Below, in pieces: positions 7,643 to 16,455 of a stretch of DNA of 64,000 bases. The notes under the pieces are model-generated. The model ran no database searches. It saw only the letters and a list, made by a program, of their open reading frames with translations, and had not been told where the DNA came from. Source of the DNA: Ferdinandcohnia sp047238305 (GTDB taxonomy: Bacteria; Bacillota; Bacilli; Bacillales; Bacillaceae_L); NCBI RefSeq assembly GCF_047238305.1, contig NZ_JBDFMO010000001.1, positions 2,046,001 to 2,110,000 on the forward strand, written 5' to 3'. Position numbers and translations under genes: made by a program. Every line of letters starts with the position of its first letter. Within the stretch, counting starts at the first letter, position 1.

Positions 7643-9985
7643 ATGGAACAGGAAATCCAAGAGCATATTAATAAATTATTAGACTTTATGAAGGAAGAAG
7701 CATACAAGCCGTTAACCGTCCAAGAGCTTGAGGGAGCATTTGGAATCTCGGGATCAGAGGATTTTAAAGAGTTTGTCAAAGCCCTTGTCGTAATGGAGGA
7801 ACAGGGCTTAGTCGTTCGAACCCGTAGTAATCGCTACGGTCTTCCGGAAAAAATGAACCTTGTCCGCGGAAAAATCACAGGGCATGCGAAGGGCTTTGCA
7901 TTTGTCATGCCAGATGATAAAACAATGGATGACGTATTTATTCCTCCAAATGAGTTGAAAAATGCGATGCATGGGGATACCGTGCTAGTTCGAATTAACT
8001 CTGAATCTTCCGGCCAACGTAAAGAAGGTACGGTTGTTCGGATTATTGAACATGGCATCAAAACGATTGTTGGAACATATACCGAAAGTAAAAATTTCGG
8101 CTTCGTCATTCCAGATGATAAAAAAATCGCCAATGATATTTTTATTCCAAAGCAGTCTTCAAATGGCGCAATTGAAGGACATAAGGTAGTTGTGAAGCTT
8201 GTTACATACCCTGAAGGAAGAATGAGTGCAGAAGGTGAAGTTATTCAAATTTTAGGACATAAAAATGATCCTGGAATTGATATTCTTTCTGTTATCCATA
8301 AGCACGGACTTCCAGAGGAATTTCCGGGAGAAGTATTGGAGCAGGCGAATAAAACACCTGATTCCATTGATCCAAATGAGCTTGAAAATCGTCGTGACTT
8401 ACGCGACGAAGTCATCGTGACAATTGATGGTGCCGATGCAAAGGACTTGGATGACGCCGTGACGGTTACGAAGCTTGAAAATGGGAATTACAAGCTAGGT
8501 GTACACATTGCGGACGTCACTCATTATGTGACAGAAGGTTCTCCTATCGATAAAGAAGCAAGTGACCGTGGAACAAGTATTTATCTTGTTGACCGCGTAA
8601 TTCCGATGATTCCTCATCGTCTTTCGAATGGTATTTGTTCTTTAAATCCAAAAGTGGACCGTTTAACCCTATCCTGTGAGATGGAAGTTGACGGAAACGG
8701 TACCGTTGTGAAACACGATATTTTTCAAAGTGTGATAAAAACAACGGAACGAATGACATATGCGGATGTAAATAGCATTTTGGTCGATAAGGATGAAGAA
8801 CTCAGAACACGCTACGAACCACTTGTTCAAATGTTTGAGGATATGGAAAGACTAGCAGCAATCCTTCGTGAAAAACGAATGAAGCGCGGTGCAATTGACT
8901 TTGATTTTAAAGAAGCAAAGGTTCTTGTTGATGATGAGGGTGCACCATATGATGTTGTCTTACGGGAGCGCTCTGTTGGTGAACGTTTAATCGAAGAATT
9001 CATGTTACTTGCAAACGAAACGGTTGCGGAGCATTTTCATTGGATGAACGTACCGTTTATTTATCGAATTCACGAAGATCCAAATGAAGAAAAGCTTAGA
9101 CGTTTCTTAGAGTTCATCACGAACTTTGGTTATATTGTTAGGGGTGCTGGAAATTCGATTCACCCTCGTGCGTTGCAGGAGGTAATTGAAGCCGTCCAAG
9201 GGAAGCCAGAGGAAATGGTGGTTTCAACCGTCATGTTGCGCTCGATGAAACAAGCAAAATATGATCCAGAAAGTGTCGGACACTTTGGGCTTTCAACGGA
9301 TTTTTACACGCATTTCACATCACCCATTCGACGTTATCCGGACTTAATCGTCCATCGTTTGATTCGTACCTATCTGATTCAAGGGAAGCTCGACAATGCG
9401 ACCCAGGATAAATGGAGAGAAAGACTTCCGGAAATTGCAGAGCATTCCTCAAACATGGAACGCCGAGCGGTCGAAGCTGAGCGTGAAACAGATAGTATGA
9501 AAAAAGCAGAATATATGATGGATAAAATCGGTGAGGAATACGATGGCATCATTAGCTCTGTGACCAACTTTGGAATGTTTGTTGAGCTACCGAACACTAT
9601 TGAAGGACTAGTTCACGTCAGCTATCTTACAGATGATTACTATCGATATGATGAGAGAAGCTATGCGATGATTGGTGAACGCACCGGGAATGTATTCCGA
9701 ATTGGAGACGAAATTACGGTTCGAGTTATTAATGTAAATAAAGACGAGCGCTCAGTTGACTTTGAGGTTGTCGGCATGAAAGGCAGCCGCCGCAAGTTTT
9801 CAAAGGAACAGCCGACAATCATCAAGTCTGAAAAAGGCAGAAATCGTCGTAAACCAAATGAGGATGACAAGAAACGTGGTAGTGACAAAGATGGCGAATG
9901 GTCAACTCGGAAGCCTCGGAAGAAAAAGAAGAAGTATGATAATGTACCACCTCAGAAAAGCAAGAAACGGAAGAAAAAAAGATAA
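7643..9985 (+). CDS. rnr: Ribonuclease R
   Basis: Processive 3'-5' exoribonuclease that degrades structured RNA and takes part in tmRNA-mediated mRNA turnover. The 780 residues run: N-terminal winged-helix part (about 1-70), two cold-shock/OB folds with GKITGHAKGFAFV and GTYTESKNFGFVIPD, the RNB catalytic domain with the acidic cluster DGADAKDLDDAV (about 265-276), an S1 domain (about 630-710), and a Lys/Arg-rich tail ending KSKKRKKKR. ATG 7643 follows GGGAGGG. The tail and the nearby smpB and ssrA fit its role in trans-translation. Confidence 0.96.
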   Translation: MEQEIQEHINKLLDFMKEEAYKPLTVQELEGAFGISGSEDFKEFVKALVVMEEQGLVVRTRSNRYGLPEKMNLVRGKITGHAKGFAFVMPDDKTMDDVFIPPNELKNAMHGDTVLVRINSESSGQRKEGTVVRIIEHGIKTIVGTYTESKNFGFVIPDDKKIANDIFIPKQSSNGAIEGHKVVVKLVTYPEGRMSAEGEVIQILGHKNDPGIDILSVIHKHGLPEEFPGEVLEQANKTPDSIDPNELENRRDLRDEVIVTIDGADAKDLDDAVTVTKLENGNYKLGVHIADVTHYVTEGSPIDKEASDRGTSIYLVDRVIPMIPHRLSNGICSLNPKVDRLTLSCEMEVDGNGTVVKHDIFQSVIKTTERMTYADVNSILVDKDEELRTRYEPLVQMFEDMERLAAILREKRMKRGAIDFDFKEAKVLVDDEGAPYDVVLRERSVGERLIEEFMLLANETVAEHFHWMNVPFIYRIHEDPNEEKLRRFLEFITNFGYIVRGAGNSIHPRALQEVIEAVQGKPEEMVVSTVMLRSMKQAKYDPESVGHFGLSTDFYTHFTSPIRRYPDLIVHRLIRTYLIQGKLDNATQDKWRERLPEIAEHSSNMERRAVEAERETDSMKKAEYMMDKIGEEYDGIISSVTNFGMFVELPNTIEGLVHVSYLTDDYYRYDERSYAMIGERTGNVFRIGDEITVRVINVNKDERSVDFEVVGMKGSRRKFSKEQPTIIKSEKGRNRRKPNEDDKKRGSDKDGEWSTRKPRKKKKKYDNVPPQKSKKRKKKR

Positions 9986-9990
9986 TCGAG

Positions 9991-10018
9991 AGTGCTCCAC
10001 AATGTGGAGTGCTTTTTT
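9991..10018 (+). terminator. Rho-independent terminator after rnr
   Basis: A stem centred on CTCCA/TGGAG, extended to the outer GC pair with two G-T wobbles, is followed by six T. Confidence 0.8.
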
Positions 10019-10129
10019 GTGTTTACAATGAATTTAAAATCATCGATGGATAGCTTCTCGTTATTATGTTCGTAGGGATCGTATTTGATTTATAGAAGGG
10101 AGAAGTGGTGGAGGTAGTCTGACCTTTTA

Positions 10130-10172
10130 GTAAAACAAAAGAAGTCCCAAGTGATTAATCTACATTTGGGAC
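10130..10172 (-). terminator. Probable terminator of the DUF1657 remnant (minus strand)
   Basis: On the minus strand GTCCCAAATG pairs with CACTTGGGAC (one mismatch) and is followed by a T-rich stretch. It lies 59 bases past the stop of the broken DUF1657 frame, where a terminator for that gene would be expected. Confidence 0.45.
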
Positions 10173-10230
10173 GTGATAGCTGGGTTAGCGGATTTTGTAA
10201 AACGAGCATTCTCTGACTTTTGACAATCAA

Positions 10231-10430
10231 TTACTGCTTCGCTTCTAAAATTTGGTGATAGCGTCCTTCAAGTAAATTTATAATGTTTTTTTGCTTCTGC
10301 GCTAATTGCTGAAACATTTGTTTTGCTTGTTGATTTTGCGTTTCTATAACTGCATTAAACATGCCTCTACACTTTGAGCTGAAGCTATTGTTCTTTGCAT
10401 TTGTGTTTGTATATTATCCGATTCATCCCT
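10231..10430 (-). pseudogene. Frameshifted DUF1657 gene remnant
   Basis: Two minus-strand frames together reconstruct a DUF1657 protein. The first reads QTQMQRTIASAQSVEACLMQ and then hits TAG; the second continues as AVIETQNQQAKQMFQQ and runs to a normal end near EGRYHQILEAKQ, with stop at 10231-10233. This matches the intact homologue at 19372 (TIAGLKSAQASLEQF, then LQTQNQQAKQMYQ). The frame changes at about 10343-10365, and no in-frame start codon precedes the first half. I infer a decayed copy of the spore-associated DUF1657 family. The rest of 10020-10727 shows no other gene. Confidence 0.75.
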
Positions 10431-10727
10431 TTTCCATCATTTAAGTTGCGCATAAATGCTAAAAAATTTTCGCTAAATCTGAGCTAATTTCCTAATTATC
10501 AAATCTTATGGTCTAAGAATTTAGTAGTTATCATAATAAATTCCAAGTTGCCTTAATGAACTATATTTCCTTTTAATGTAAATGACTACATGATCGTTCA
10601 TAGCAGAGAATTGAATAAAAGAAGAAGTATTTTTAAGAAAAAATAGGGGAATTTAAAATCGATAAAAAATTGTTGGAGCTAGTAATAATTATTCGGTGAC
10701 AATTAACTTAAAATTAGGGTGATATTT

Positions 10728-11885
10728 TTGAAAGACTGCGAAAAAATACAAATGGGTTTTTATGAAAGTGCAGACAGTGGAGCAACCGTTTTACCGGTTT
10801 CCTATACTGAGTGGGAAAAAAGAGCAAAAGAAAAATTAGCCGTAGGTCCTTTTGGTTATGTGAATGGTGCTGCTGGGGCCGGTGATACGATGAAGGCGAA
10901 TGCAGATGCTTTTAAACAATATCGAATTCGTCCAAGAATTTGTCGAGATATTTCAAAGCGAAGTTTGGATATTTCATTATTTGGCAGTAAATACCCTGTT
11001 CCTTTTTTATTTGCACCGATTGGTGTGAACTCTATTGTTCATACTGATGCGGAGGTTGCTCCAGCAAAATCGGCGGCTTCATTAGGGATTCCGTATATTT
11101 TAAGTAATGTTTCGACAACACCGATGGAAAAAGTTGCAGAAGTCATGGGCGATGCTCCAAGATGGTTTCAGCTTTATCCGCCAGTGAATCAAGATCTAAC
11201 GAAAAGTTTTTTAAACAGAGCTGAAAAAGCAGGCTTTTCCGCTATTGTTGTAACAATTGATTCGACTCTTTTAGGTTGGAGGGAGACAGATCTTCGTAAT
11301 TCCTTCCTACCATTTTTAAATGGGGAAGGGATGGGAAATTACTTTACTGATCCTGTTTTTCTCTCAATGCTTGATGAACCGCCAGAACAAAATTTAGATG
11401 CAGCGTGCAAAAAAGCTTTGAGTGAAGGAAACAATACCGGTTTTTCTTGGAAAGATCTCGAATTTATAAAAAAAGAGACTAAGCTACCTGTTTTATTAAA
11501 AGGTCTCACCCATCCAGATGATGCTCTTTTAGCAGTGGAACACGGGGCGGATGGCATTATCGTATCAAACCATGGTGGAAGGCAACTTGATGGTGCAATT
11601 GCTACACTTGAGGCCCTTCCTTCTGTTTGTGAAGCGGTGGAACATAAAGTTCCTGTTCTGATGGACAGTGGAATCCGTAGAGGGGCAGATATCATCAAGG
11701 CATTGGCATTAGGAGCATCAGCTGTACTTGTTGGACGCCCGTATATTTATGGTCTTGCGGTAGCGGGAGAAACAGGGGTCAAAGCTGTCATGGAAAATCT
11801 CATTGCAGAAACAGAACTACAGATGGCTATATGTGGAAGGAAATCTATATCGGAAATAGATCAGTCCCTTGTGGTTAAGCTGTGA
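10728..11885 (+). CDS. FMN-dependent alpha-hydroxy-acid oxidase, lactate 2-monooxygenase-like
   Basis: Member of the FMN TIM-barrel family that oxidises L-2-hydroxy acids. Its length (385 aa) and text such as FAPIGV, WFQLYPPVNQDLT, TIDSTLLGWRETDLR and NYFTDPVF match lactate 2-monooxygenase (lactate to acetate, CO2 and water) better than glycolate oxidase. The active-site segment VSNHGGRQLDG holds the catalytic His and Arg, and LMDSGIRRG and VLVGRPYIYG bind FMN phosphate. I prefer TTG 10728 because AGGGTGAT lies 5 bases upstream; GTG 10719 and ATG 10752 are alternatives. L-lactate dehydrogenase follows, so lactate is the likely substrate; lactate oxidase activity cannot be excluded. Confidence 0.85.
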   Translation: MKDCEKIQMGFYESADSGATVLPVSYTEWEKRAKEKLAVGPFGYVNGAAGAGDTMKANADAFKQYRIRPRICRDISKRSLDISLFGSKYPVPFLFAPIGVNSIVHTDAEVAPAKSAASLGIPYILSNVSTTPMEKVAEVMGDAPRWFQLYPPVNQDLTKSFLNRAEKAGFSAIVVTIDSTLLGWRETDLRNSFLPFLNGEGMGNYFTDPVFLSMLDEPPEQNLDAACKKALSEGNNTGFSWKDLEFIKKETKLPVLLKGLTHPDDALLAVEHGADGIIVSNHGGRQLDGAIATLEALPSVCEAVEHKVPVLMDSGIRRGADIIKALALGASAVLVGRPYIYGLAVAGETGVKAVMENLIAETELQMAICGRKSISEIDQSLVVKL

Positions 11886-11901
11886 ATAATAGAAACAAAA
11901 T

Positions 11902-11935
11902 GAGTTACTCGGGTTTTGATCGAGAACTCTTTTTA
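11902..11935 (+). terminator. Rho-independent terminator
   Basis: GAGTT-CTCG pairs with CGAG-AACTC around one bulged A, followed by TTTTT. It separates the oxidase gene from ldh. Confidence 0.7.
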
Positions 11936-12037
11936 TATGTTGGAAAAAACTGTTATGGAATCCGTTTTTCCCGAATAGTTTATTTACTGGAACAGGTACT
12001 ACTTGTTGTCATTATTGGATTTTATGGAGGGTGAAAA

Positions 12038-13015
12038 ATGAGTATCAATATAGGGGATCGTGTCAGTCGTGTTGCCCTTATAGGGACTGGTTTTGTTGGT
12101 TCAAGCTATGCCTTTGCGTTAATGAACCAGGGAATAGTCAATGAATTACTTATGATTGATGTCAATGAGGAGAAAGCCAAAGGGGATGTACTGGATCTTA
12201 ATCATGGAAAAGCTTTTACAGGGAATCCTACACTTATTAAATTTGGAAGCTACGAAGATTGCAAAAATGTTGATCTAGTGGTCATTTGTGCAGGAGCCAA
12301 TCAAAAGCCTGGAGAAACGAGGTTAGATTTAGTAGAAAAAAACCTCAAAATTTTTAAAGAAATAGTAGATAACGTGATGGCAAGTGGATTTGATGGAATC
12401 TTTTTAGTCGCTACGAATCCGGTTGATATTTTAACATATGCCACATGGAAATATAGTGGATTACCGAAAGAACGTGTAATAGGTTCTGGTACGATTTTAG
12501 ACACTGCACGTTTCCGATACTTATTAGGGGAATATTTTAATGTTGCCCCGAAAAATATCCATGCCTATATTATTGGAGAACATGGTGATAGTGAATTGCC
12601 AGTGTATAGCTCGGCATACATTGGAACACTCCCGATAAAAAAATATATGCAGAGAAATGAAAAATATAAAAAAGAAGACTTAGATGACATATTTATTCGG
12701 GTACGTGACGCAGCCTATGAGATTATTAGAAGCAAGGGTGCAACCTATTACGGAATTGCAATGGGACTGGCACGAATCACCAAAGCCATATTCTCCAATG
12801 AAAATGCCGTGTTGACAGTTTCTGCCCATTTGGATGGACAATATGGGGAAGAAAATGTGTATATAGGGGTTCCTTGCGTCATAAACCGAAATGGGATTCG
12901 TGAAATCATGGAGTTGGAGTTAAATGAAGAAGAACAACAAAAGTTTGAGAACAGTGCGAATGTGTTAAAAACGATCCTTGCCCCATATTTTGATGAGGTG
13001 AAACCAAAAGGGTAA
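12038..13015 (+). CDS. ldh: L-lactate dehydrogenase
   Basis: Interconverts pyruvate and L-lactate with NADH. The 325 residues contain the NAD fold GTGFVGSSYAF (about 16-26), the coenzyme-loop Arg in NQKPGETRLDL, ATNPVDILTY, the substrate Arg in DTARFRYLLG and the catalytic His in IIGEHGDSELP. The start has TGGAGGG in front. A gene for a formate/nitrite-family channel follows after 14 bases, where B. subtilis has the lactate permease gene lctP. I see no clear Rex operator in the 152 bases upstream. Confidence 0.95.
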   Translation: MSINIGDRVSRVALIGTGFVGSSYAFALMNQGIVNELLMIDVNEEKAKGDVLDLNHGKAFTGNPTLIKFGSYEDCKNVDLVVICAGANQKPGETRLDLVEKNLKIFKEIVDNVMASGFDGIFLVATNPVDILTYATWKYSGLPKERVIGSGTILDTARFRYLLGEYFNVAPKNIHAYIIGEHGDSELPVYSSAYIGTLPIKKYMQRNEKYKKEDLDDIFIRVRDAAYEIIRSKGATYYGIAMGLARITKAIFSNENAVLTVSAHLDGQYGEENVYIGVPCVINRNGIREIMELELNEEEQQKFENSANVLKTILAPYFDEVKPKG

Positions 13016-13029
13016 CGTGGTGAATATAT

Positions 13030-13806
13030 ATGGAAGCAAAACCACTATCAAGTATTGAAAAATTAGCACTGTCTCGTCGTGATACATTTCAAGGTAGTAG
13101 GGTAATCTATTTTTTACGTGCCGTGTTAGCTAGTATGTTTATTGGGTTTGGGGTAATCGTTGCCTTTCGAACAGGTAATTTCTTCTTCATGCAGGAATCG
13201 CCAGTTGCTTTCCCTATTGCTGCTATCACATTCGGTGTAGCGATTATCCTCATTGCATATAGTGGAGGAGATCTATTTACCGGAGATACCTTTTATTACA
13301 CTTACGCGGCCTTACGTAAAAAGATGAAATGGAATGTGGTCGGTCAAATGTGGCTTTATAGCTATATTGGGAATATAATTGGCACCATTTTCTTTGCTTT
13401 ATTATTTTATATGACTGGCCTTTTTCAAGGAGACTCTGTAAATGAATTTCTATTAACGATTGCCTTCAATAAAACACAACTCACCACTTCTCAACTGTTT
13501 TTTCGAGGGATTCTTTGTAACTGGCTTGTGTGCCTTGCCTTTTTTCTACCGCTGGGAATGCGTGGAGACGGACCAAAAATATTTATTATGATGCTACTGG
13601 TATTCTGCTTTTTTATCTCTGGCTATGAACATAGCATTGCGAATATGTGTACATTTGTCATTTCGTTTGTGATGAATCATCCGGATTCTGTCACAGTCAA
13701 TGGCGTTATCCACAATTTAATCCCTGTCACCGTTGGGAACCTAATCGGTGGCGGTGGTTTTATGGCATGGATGTATTTCTACGCGAATAAAGCACATATT
13801 AAATGA
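13030..13806 (+). CDS. Formate/nitrite transporter (FNT) family channel
   Basis: Pentameric inner-membrane channel for small monocarboxylates (formate, nitrite, hydrosulfide or lactate, depending on subtype). The 258 residues give six hydrophobic segments with the family text MFIGFGVIVAFRTGNFF near 37, GGDLFTGDTFY near 80, CNWLVCLAFFLPLGMRGDG and the C-terminal TVGNLIGGGGFMAWMY. It is 14 bases downstream of ldh and shares its transcription unit, so export or import of lactate with a proton is the likely role; this is inferred from position. Confidence 0.85.
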   Translation: MEAKPLSSIEKLALSRRDTFQGSRVIYFLRAVLASMFIGFGVIVAFRTGNFFFMQESPVAFPIAAITFGVAIILIAYSGGDLFTGDTFYYTYAALRKKMKWNVVGQMWLYSYIGNIIGTIFFALLFYMTGLFQGDSVNEFLLTIAFNKTQLTTSQLFFRGILCNWLVCLAFFLPLGMRGDGPKIFIMMLLVFCFFISGYEHSIANMCTFVISFVMNHPDSVTVNGVIHNLIPVTVGNLIGGGGFMAWMYFYANKAHIK

Positions 13807-13811
13807 TTCTT

Positions 13812-13844
13812 AAAAGATCCAGCTGGTGCACTGGATCTTTTTAT
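13812..13844 (+). terminator. Rho-independent terminator after the FNT gene
   Basis: An 11-bp perfect stem AAAAGATCCAG/CTGGATCTTTT with loop CTGGTGCA that runs into T residues. Confidence 0.85.
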
Positions 13845-13910
13845 ATGAAAAATATTCTAATTTTTCACTAAATGACTTATACTGGTATGAATTATGAGGG
13901 GGGAATTGGG

Positions 13911-14363
13911 ATGAAGGATTGCTTTATTTGTAAAAAACATAATGGTTTGATTCAAACAGCCGGGGAAACGATTTATGAAGATGAACTTGTTTATGTAGGA
14001 CACATTGATCATAATGGCGAAGATAGTTACCTAGGTCATATTATGATTGATTTAACAAGACATGCGCCAACTCTTGCTGATCTGACAATGGAGGAAGCGA
14101 AGGCGTTTGGTATCATTATGGCAAGAGTGAGTAAAGCATTAAGGGAATCTGAAAAAGCAGAACATATTTATTCTCTTGTTTCAGGAAATGCGGTTCCTCA
14201 TCTTCACATGCATATTGTCCCGCGATATCCAAACACGCCGAAAGAGTTTTGGGGACCAATGGCTGTATATGATTGGCCACAAGCACCAATGGGGAATAAT
14301 GAACAGATTGTACAGGTTTGTAGAAGACTAAAAGGGGCATTGGAGAATCCAAGTCATGAGTGA
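13911..14363 (+). CDS. HIT-family nucleotide-binding protein
   Basis: Histidine-triad hydrolase or transferase acting on nucleoside phosphoramidates or dinucleotides. The triad HLHMH is at residues 97-101 of 150, and CFIC at 4-7 gives a possible zinc site. The start is ATG 13911, 9 bases after GAGGGGGG; an upstream in-frame Met at 13872 lacks a binding site. The stop overlaps the next gene by 8 bases, which couples it to the PP2C-like phosphatase. The natural substrate cannot be inferred. Confidence 0.88.
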   Translation: MKDCFICKKHNGLIQTAGETIYEDELVYVGHIDHNGEDSYLGHIMIDLTRHAPTLADLTMEEAKAFGIIMARVSKALRESEKAEHIYSLVSGNAVPHLHMHIVPRYPNTPKEFWGPMAVYDWPQAPMGNNEQIVQVCRRLKGALENPSHE

Positions 14364-15150
14364 CTTCGAATGGGTTGGCTCCCAGAAAAATTTTGTCGAT
14401 ACATTGTCTATTCACAAACAAGGAAAAATAACCATAGGCCGATTCGGTGGCAATTCTTCAGCAGGTCAAACAAAAAATGAAGATGGGTGTCTTGTCTGGC
14501 AAAATGATCAGGAAGATTGGGAGTTCGCGATTCTCCTTGATGCCCATCACACCGCTGAAAGTGCAGAATTGATTGTACAGGAATTTACGAGACGAAAATA
14601 TACAATAAAATCTTTGTTATCAGGGTCACCCAAGGATGCCTTTAAGAATATCGAGGAGTCCGTGCTTCAAATTTTTCAGAATCCAGAATTTCTAGCTAAC
14701 TGCCGGAAAGTTAAAGGTTCTACCTCATGTCTGATTGTCCTTAGAAAAGATAAATACCTTTGGTGGTTTTCGGTTGGCGATTGTATCTTGTACTTGTTCC
14801 ATCCAGAGTTAAAGAAACTCGGACAATATCAAGTGAATCAACGACATTTTTTTGAATGGATCGGCGAAGTGAACACCTTTGAACTGCCTGTCACATGCTA
14901 CAGTTTGGGACGAAATGAACTAAGAAAAGGTAATAACCATATATTTTTAACAACAGATGGATTAATTGAATGTCCCGGTTTACCTTATAATCACCCTGAA
15001 AAGATACAGAAAGAATTTTTAGAAGGATCAAATGAATATGCCGTTGAAGCATTATTGAAGAAAATCCAATCGCTCAACGTAAGAGACAGCACGACAATCA
15101 TTTCTTGGTTTGTTGATAGTGATCAAGAAGCAAGTTTACCTTGCAATTAA
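14356..15150 (+). CDS. PP2C-like protein phosphatase with altered motifs
   Basis: The 264-residue sequence follows the PP2C motif order: NED at 41-43, DAHH at 62-65 where PP2C has DGHG, GSTS at 121-124, VGDC at 140-143, TTDG at 199-202 and RDST at 243-246 where PP2C has DDxT. PP2C enzymes are Mn/Mg-dependent Ser/Thr phosphatases; the changes at the metal motifs make the activity uncertain but several acidic residues remain. It overlaps the HIT gene by 8 bases. No partner kinase is visible. Confidence 0.75.
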   Translation: MSDFEWVGSQKNFVDTLSIHKQGKITIGRFGGNSSAGQTKNEDGCLVWQNDQEDWEFAILLDAHHTAESAELIVQEFTRRKYTIKSLLSGSPKDAFKNIEESVLQIFQNPEFLANCRKVKGSTSCLIVLRKDKYLWWFSVGDCILYLFHPELKKLGQYQVNQRHFFEWIGEVNTFELPVTCYSLGRNELRKGNNHIFLTTDGLIECPGLPYNHPEKIQKEFLEGSNEYAVEALLKKIQSLNVRDSTTIISWFVDSDQEASLPCN

Positions 15151-15171
15151 TAAGCCTTTCCTTGAGATGTT

Positions 15172-15200
15172 GTCCATTATTTGCTAAAATAGAAGGTACC
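15172..15200 (+). promoter_or_regulatory. Sigma-A-type promoter of smpB
   Basis: TTGAGA at 15172-15177 and TAAAAT at 15195-15200 are separated by 17 bases. The smpB start codon is 21 bases downstream. Confidence 0.7.
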
Positions 15201-15220
15201 GTCTTAAGGGGGAAATCAAT

Positions 15221-15688
15221 ATGCCAAAAGGTGCAGGCAAGGTAATCGCACAAAACAAAAAAGCAAATCATGATTATTTTATCGAAGAAACCTATGAAAC
15301 AGGAATCGTGCTTCAAGGGACAGAAATCAAATCCCTTCGAAATGGTCGTGCAAACTTAAAGGATTCATACGCACGCGTTCATAATGGTGAAGTATACCTG
15401 TATAACATGCATATTAGCCCTTATGAGCAAGGTAACCGATATAATCATGATCCACTGCGGACACGTAAGCTACTTCTTCATCGAAAAGAAATCAACAAAC
15501 TGATTGGACTTACAAAAGAGGAAGGCTATGCACTTGTTCCAATTAAGATCTATTTGAAAAATGGATATGCAAAGCTTTTATTAGGTCTTGGTAAAGGTAA
15601 GAAAAAGTATGACAAACGTGAAGACCTCAAGAAAAAAGAAGCAAAACGTGATATCGAGCGTGCCTTTAGAGAAAGACAGAAGATGTAA
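15221..15688 (+). CDS. smpB: SsrA-binding protein SmpB
   Basis: Binds tmRNA and takes it into stalled ribosomes for trans-translation. The 155 residues show the family text DYFIEETYETGIVLQGTEIKSLR, NMHISPYEQGNRYNHDP and the basic C-terminal tail KKKYDKREDLKKKEAKRDIERAF that enters the decoding centre. AAGGGGG precedes ATG 15221. It lies 157 bases before ssrA and close to rnr, the standard Bacillus arrangement. Confidence 0.97.
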   Translation: MPKGAGKVIAQNKKANHDYFIEETYETGIVLQGTEIKSLRNGRANLKDSYARVHNGEVYLYNMHISPYEQGNRYNHDPLRTRKLLLHRKEINKLIGLTKEEGYALVPIKIYLKNGYAKLLLGLGKGKKKYDKREDLKKKEAKRDIERAFRERQKM

Positions 15689-15715
15689 TCTGCCACTTCT
15701 TACAATAACTTACAA

Positions 15716-15743
15716 TTGAAATTGTGAGGACATGTGCTATAAT
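15716..15743 (+). promoter_or_regulatory. Extended -10 promoter of ssrA
   Basis: TTGAAA at 15716-15721, 16 bases, then TATAAT at 15738-15743 preceded by TGC (an extended -10). Transcription would start near 15750, giving a leader of about 95 bases to be removed from pre-tmRNA. Confidence 0.75.
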
Positions 15744-15845
15744 AAGACATGTGGTTGACAATTGAATAAGTCAACGAAAGCAAGAACACTTCATCCGAAA
15801 CACCCAGATAACTGATGATTAAGTTCATCATTATCATTTTATAAT

Positions 15846-16207
15846 GGGGACGCTACGGATTCGACAGGGGTAGTTTGAGCTTAAGTTGCGAGTCGAGGGG
15901 ATCGGCCTCGTTAAAACGTCAAAGCCAATAACTGGCAAAGAAAACAACAACTTCGCTTTAGCTGCTTAATAACAGTCTATAGCGGTTCCTCCCTCCATCG
16001 CCCATGTGGTAGGGTCAGGGACTCACTTTAAGTGGGCTACGCCGGAGTTCGCCGTCTGAGGACAAAGGAAGAGAACAACCAGACTAGCTGCTTGGAAGCC
16101 TGTCGATAGGCTGAAGAGTTAGCGAAACGCTAATATATCGACTACACTCGTAGATGCTTAAGTGCCAATATCTTTGGACGTGGGTTCAACTCCCACCGTC
16201 TCCACCA
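15846..16207 (+). ncRNA. ssrA: Transfer-messenger RNA (tmRNA)
   Basis: The 5' end GGGGACG pairs with the 3' CGTCTCC (one G-T) to make the acceptor stem, followed by A and CCA at 16205-16207. The T-arm GTGGGTTCAACTCCCAC is intact. The resume codon region starts at 15934 and encodes GKENNNFALAA before TAA TAA at 15967-15972, so the tag added is A-GKENNNFALAA. Acting with SmpB it frees stalled ribosomes and marks the product for proteolysis by ClpXP through the LAA end. No integrated element follows the 3' end, although this is a common attachment site. Confidence 0.96.
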
Positions 16208-16242
16208 AATACATATACTTGGTGGTTTAATACTCATTAGAC

Positions 16243-16274
16243 ACGGACTCACCGATTATGGTGAGTCCGTTTTT
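16243..16274 (+). terminator. Rho-independent terminator of ssrA
   Basis: A perfect 11-bp stem ACGGACTCACC/GGTGAGTCCGT with loop GATTAT, followed by TTTT. Confidence 0.9.
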
Positions 16275-16455
16275 ACATTTTGAAAAAGTATTCTTCAAAT
16301 CTAAGTTTCTTTTTTAATATTTCCGAACTGTACTTTCCATTTCGTGGAGTAACATTATTATAGTTTTCAAGAATCGAAATACTACAGTTCGATTTTCTTA
16401 TTGTTTGTGCAAGAAGTTCTGGTGCCAAATCCGGCTTATAATTAACAGTTTTCAT
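16273..16455 (-). CDS. Doubtful 60-aa open frame, unrecognised
   Basis: The frame begins MKTVNYKPDLAPELLAQTIR and ends KKKLRFEEYFFKM just at the ssrA terminator. A weak resemblance to the helix after the active site of HPr-like proteins can be imagined in APELLAQTIRKSNCSISI, but the rest does not fit. No convincing ribosome binding site precedes the Met. It may be a remnant or chance. Confidence 0.25.
   Translation of the reverse strand: MKTVNYKPDLAPELLAQTIRKSNCSISILENYNNVTPRNGKYSSEILKKKLRFEEYFFKM

Noticed and set aside
10719..10727. GTG 10719 as start of the hydroxy-acid oxidase
   Set aside because: The GTG lies inside the ribosome-binding sequence AGGGTGAT; TTG 10728 has correct spacing.
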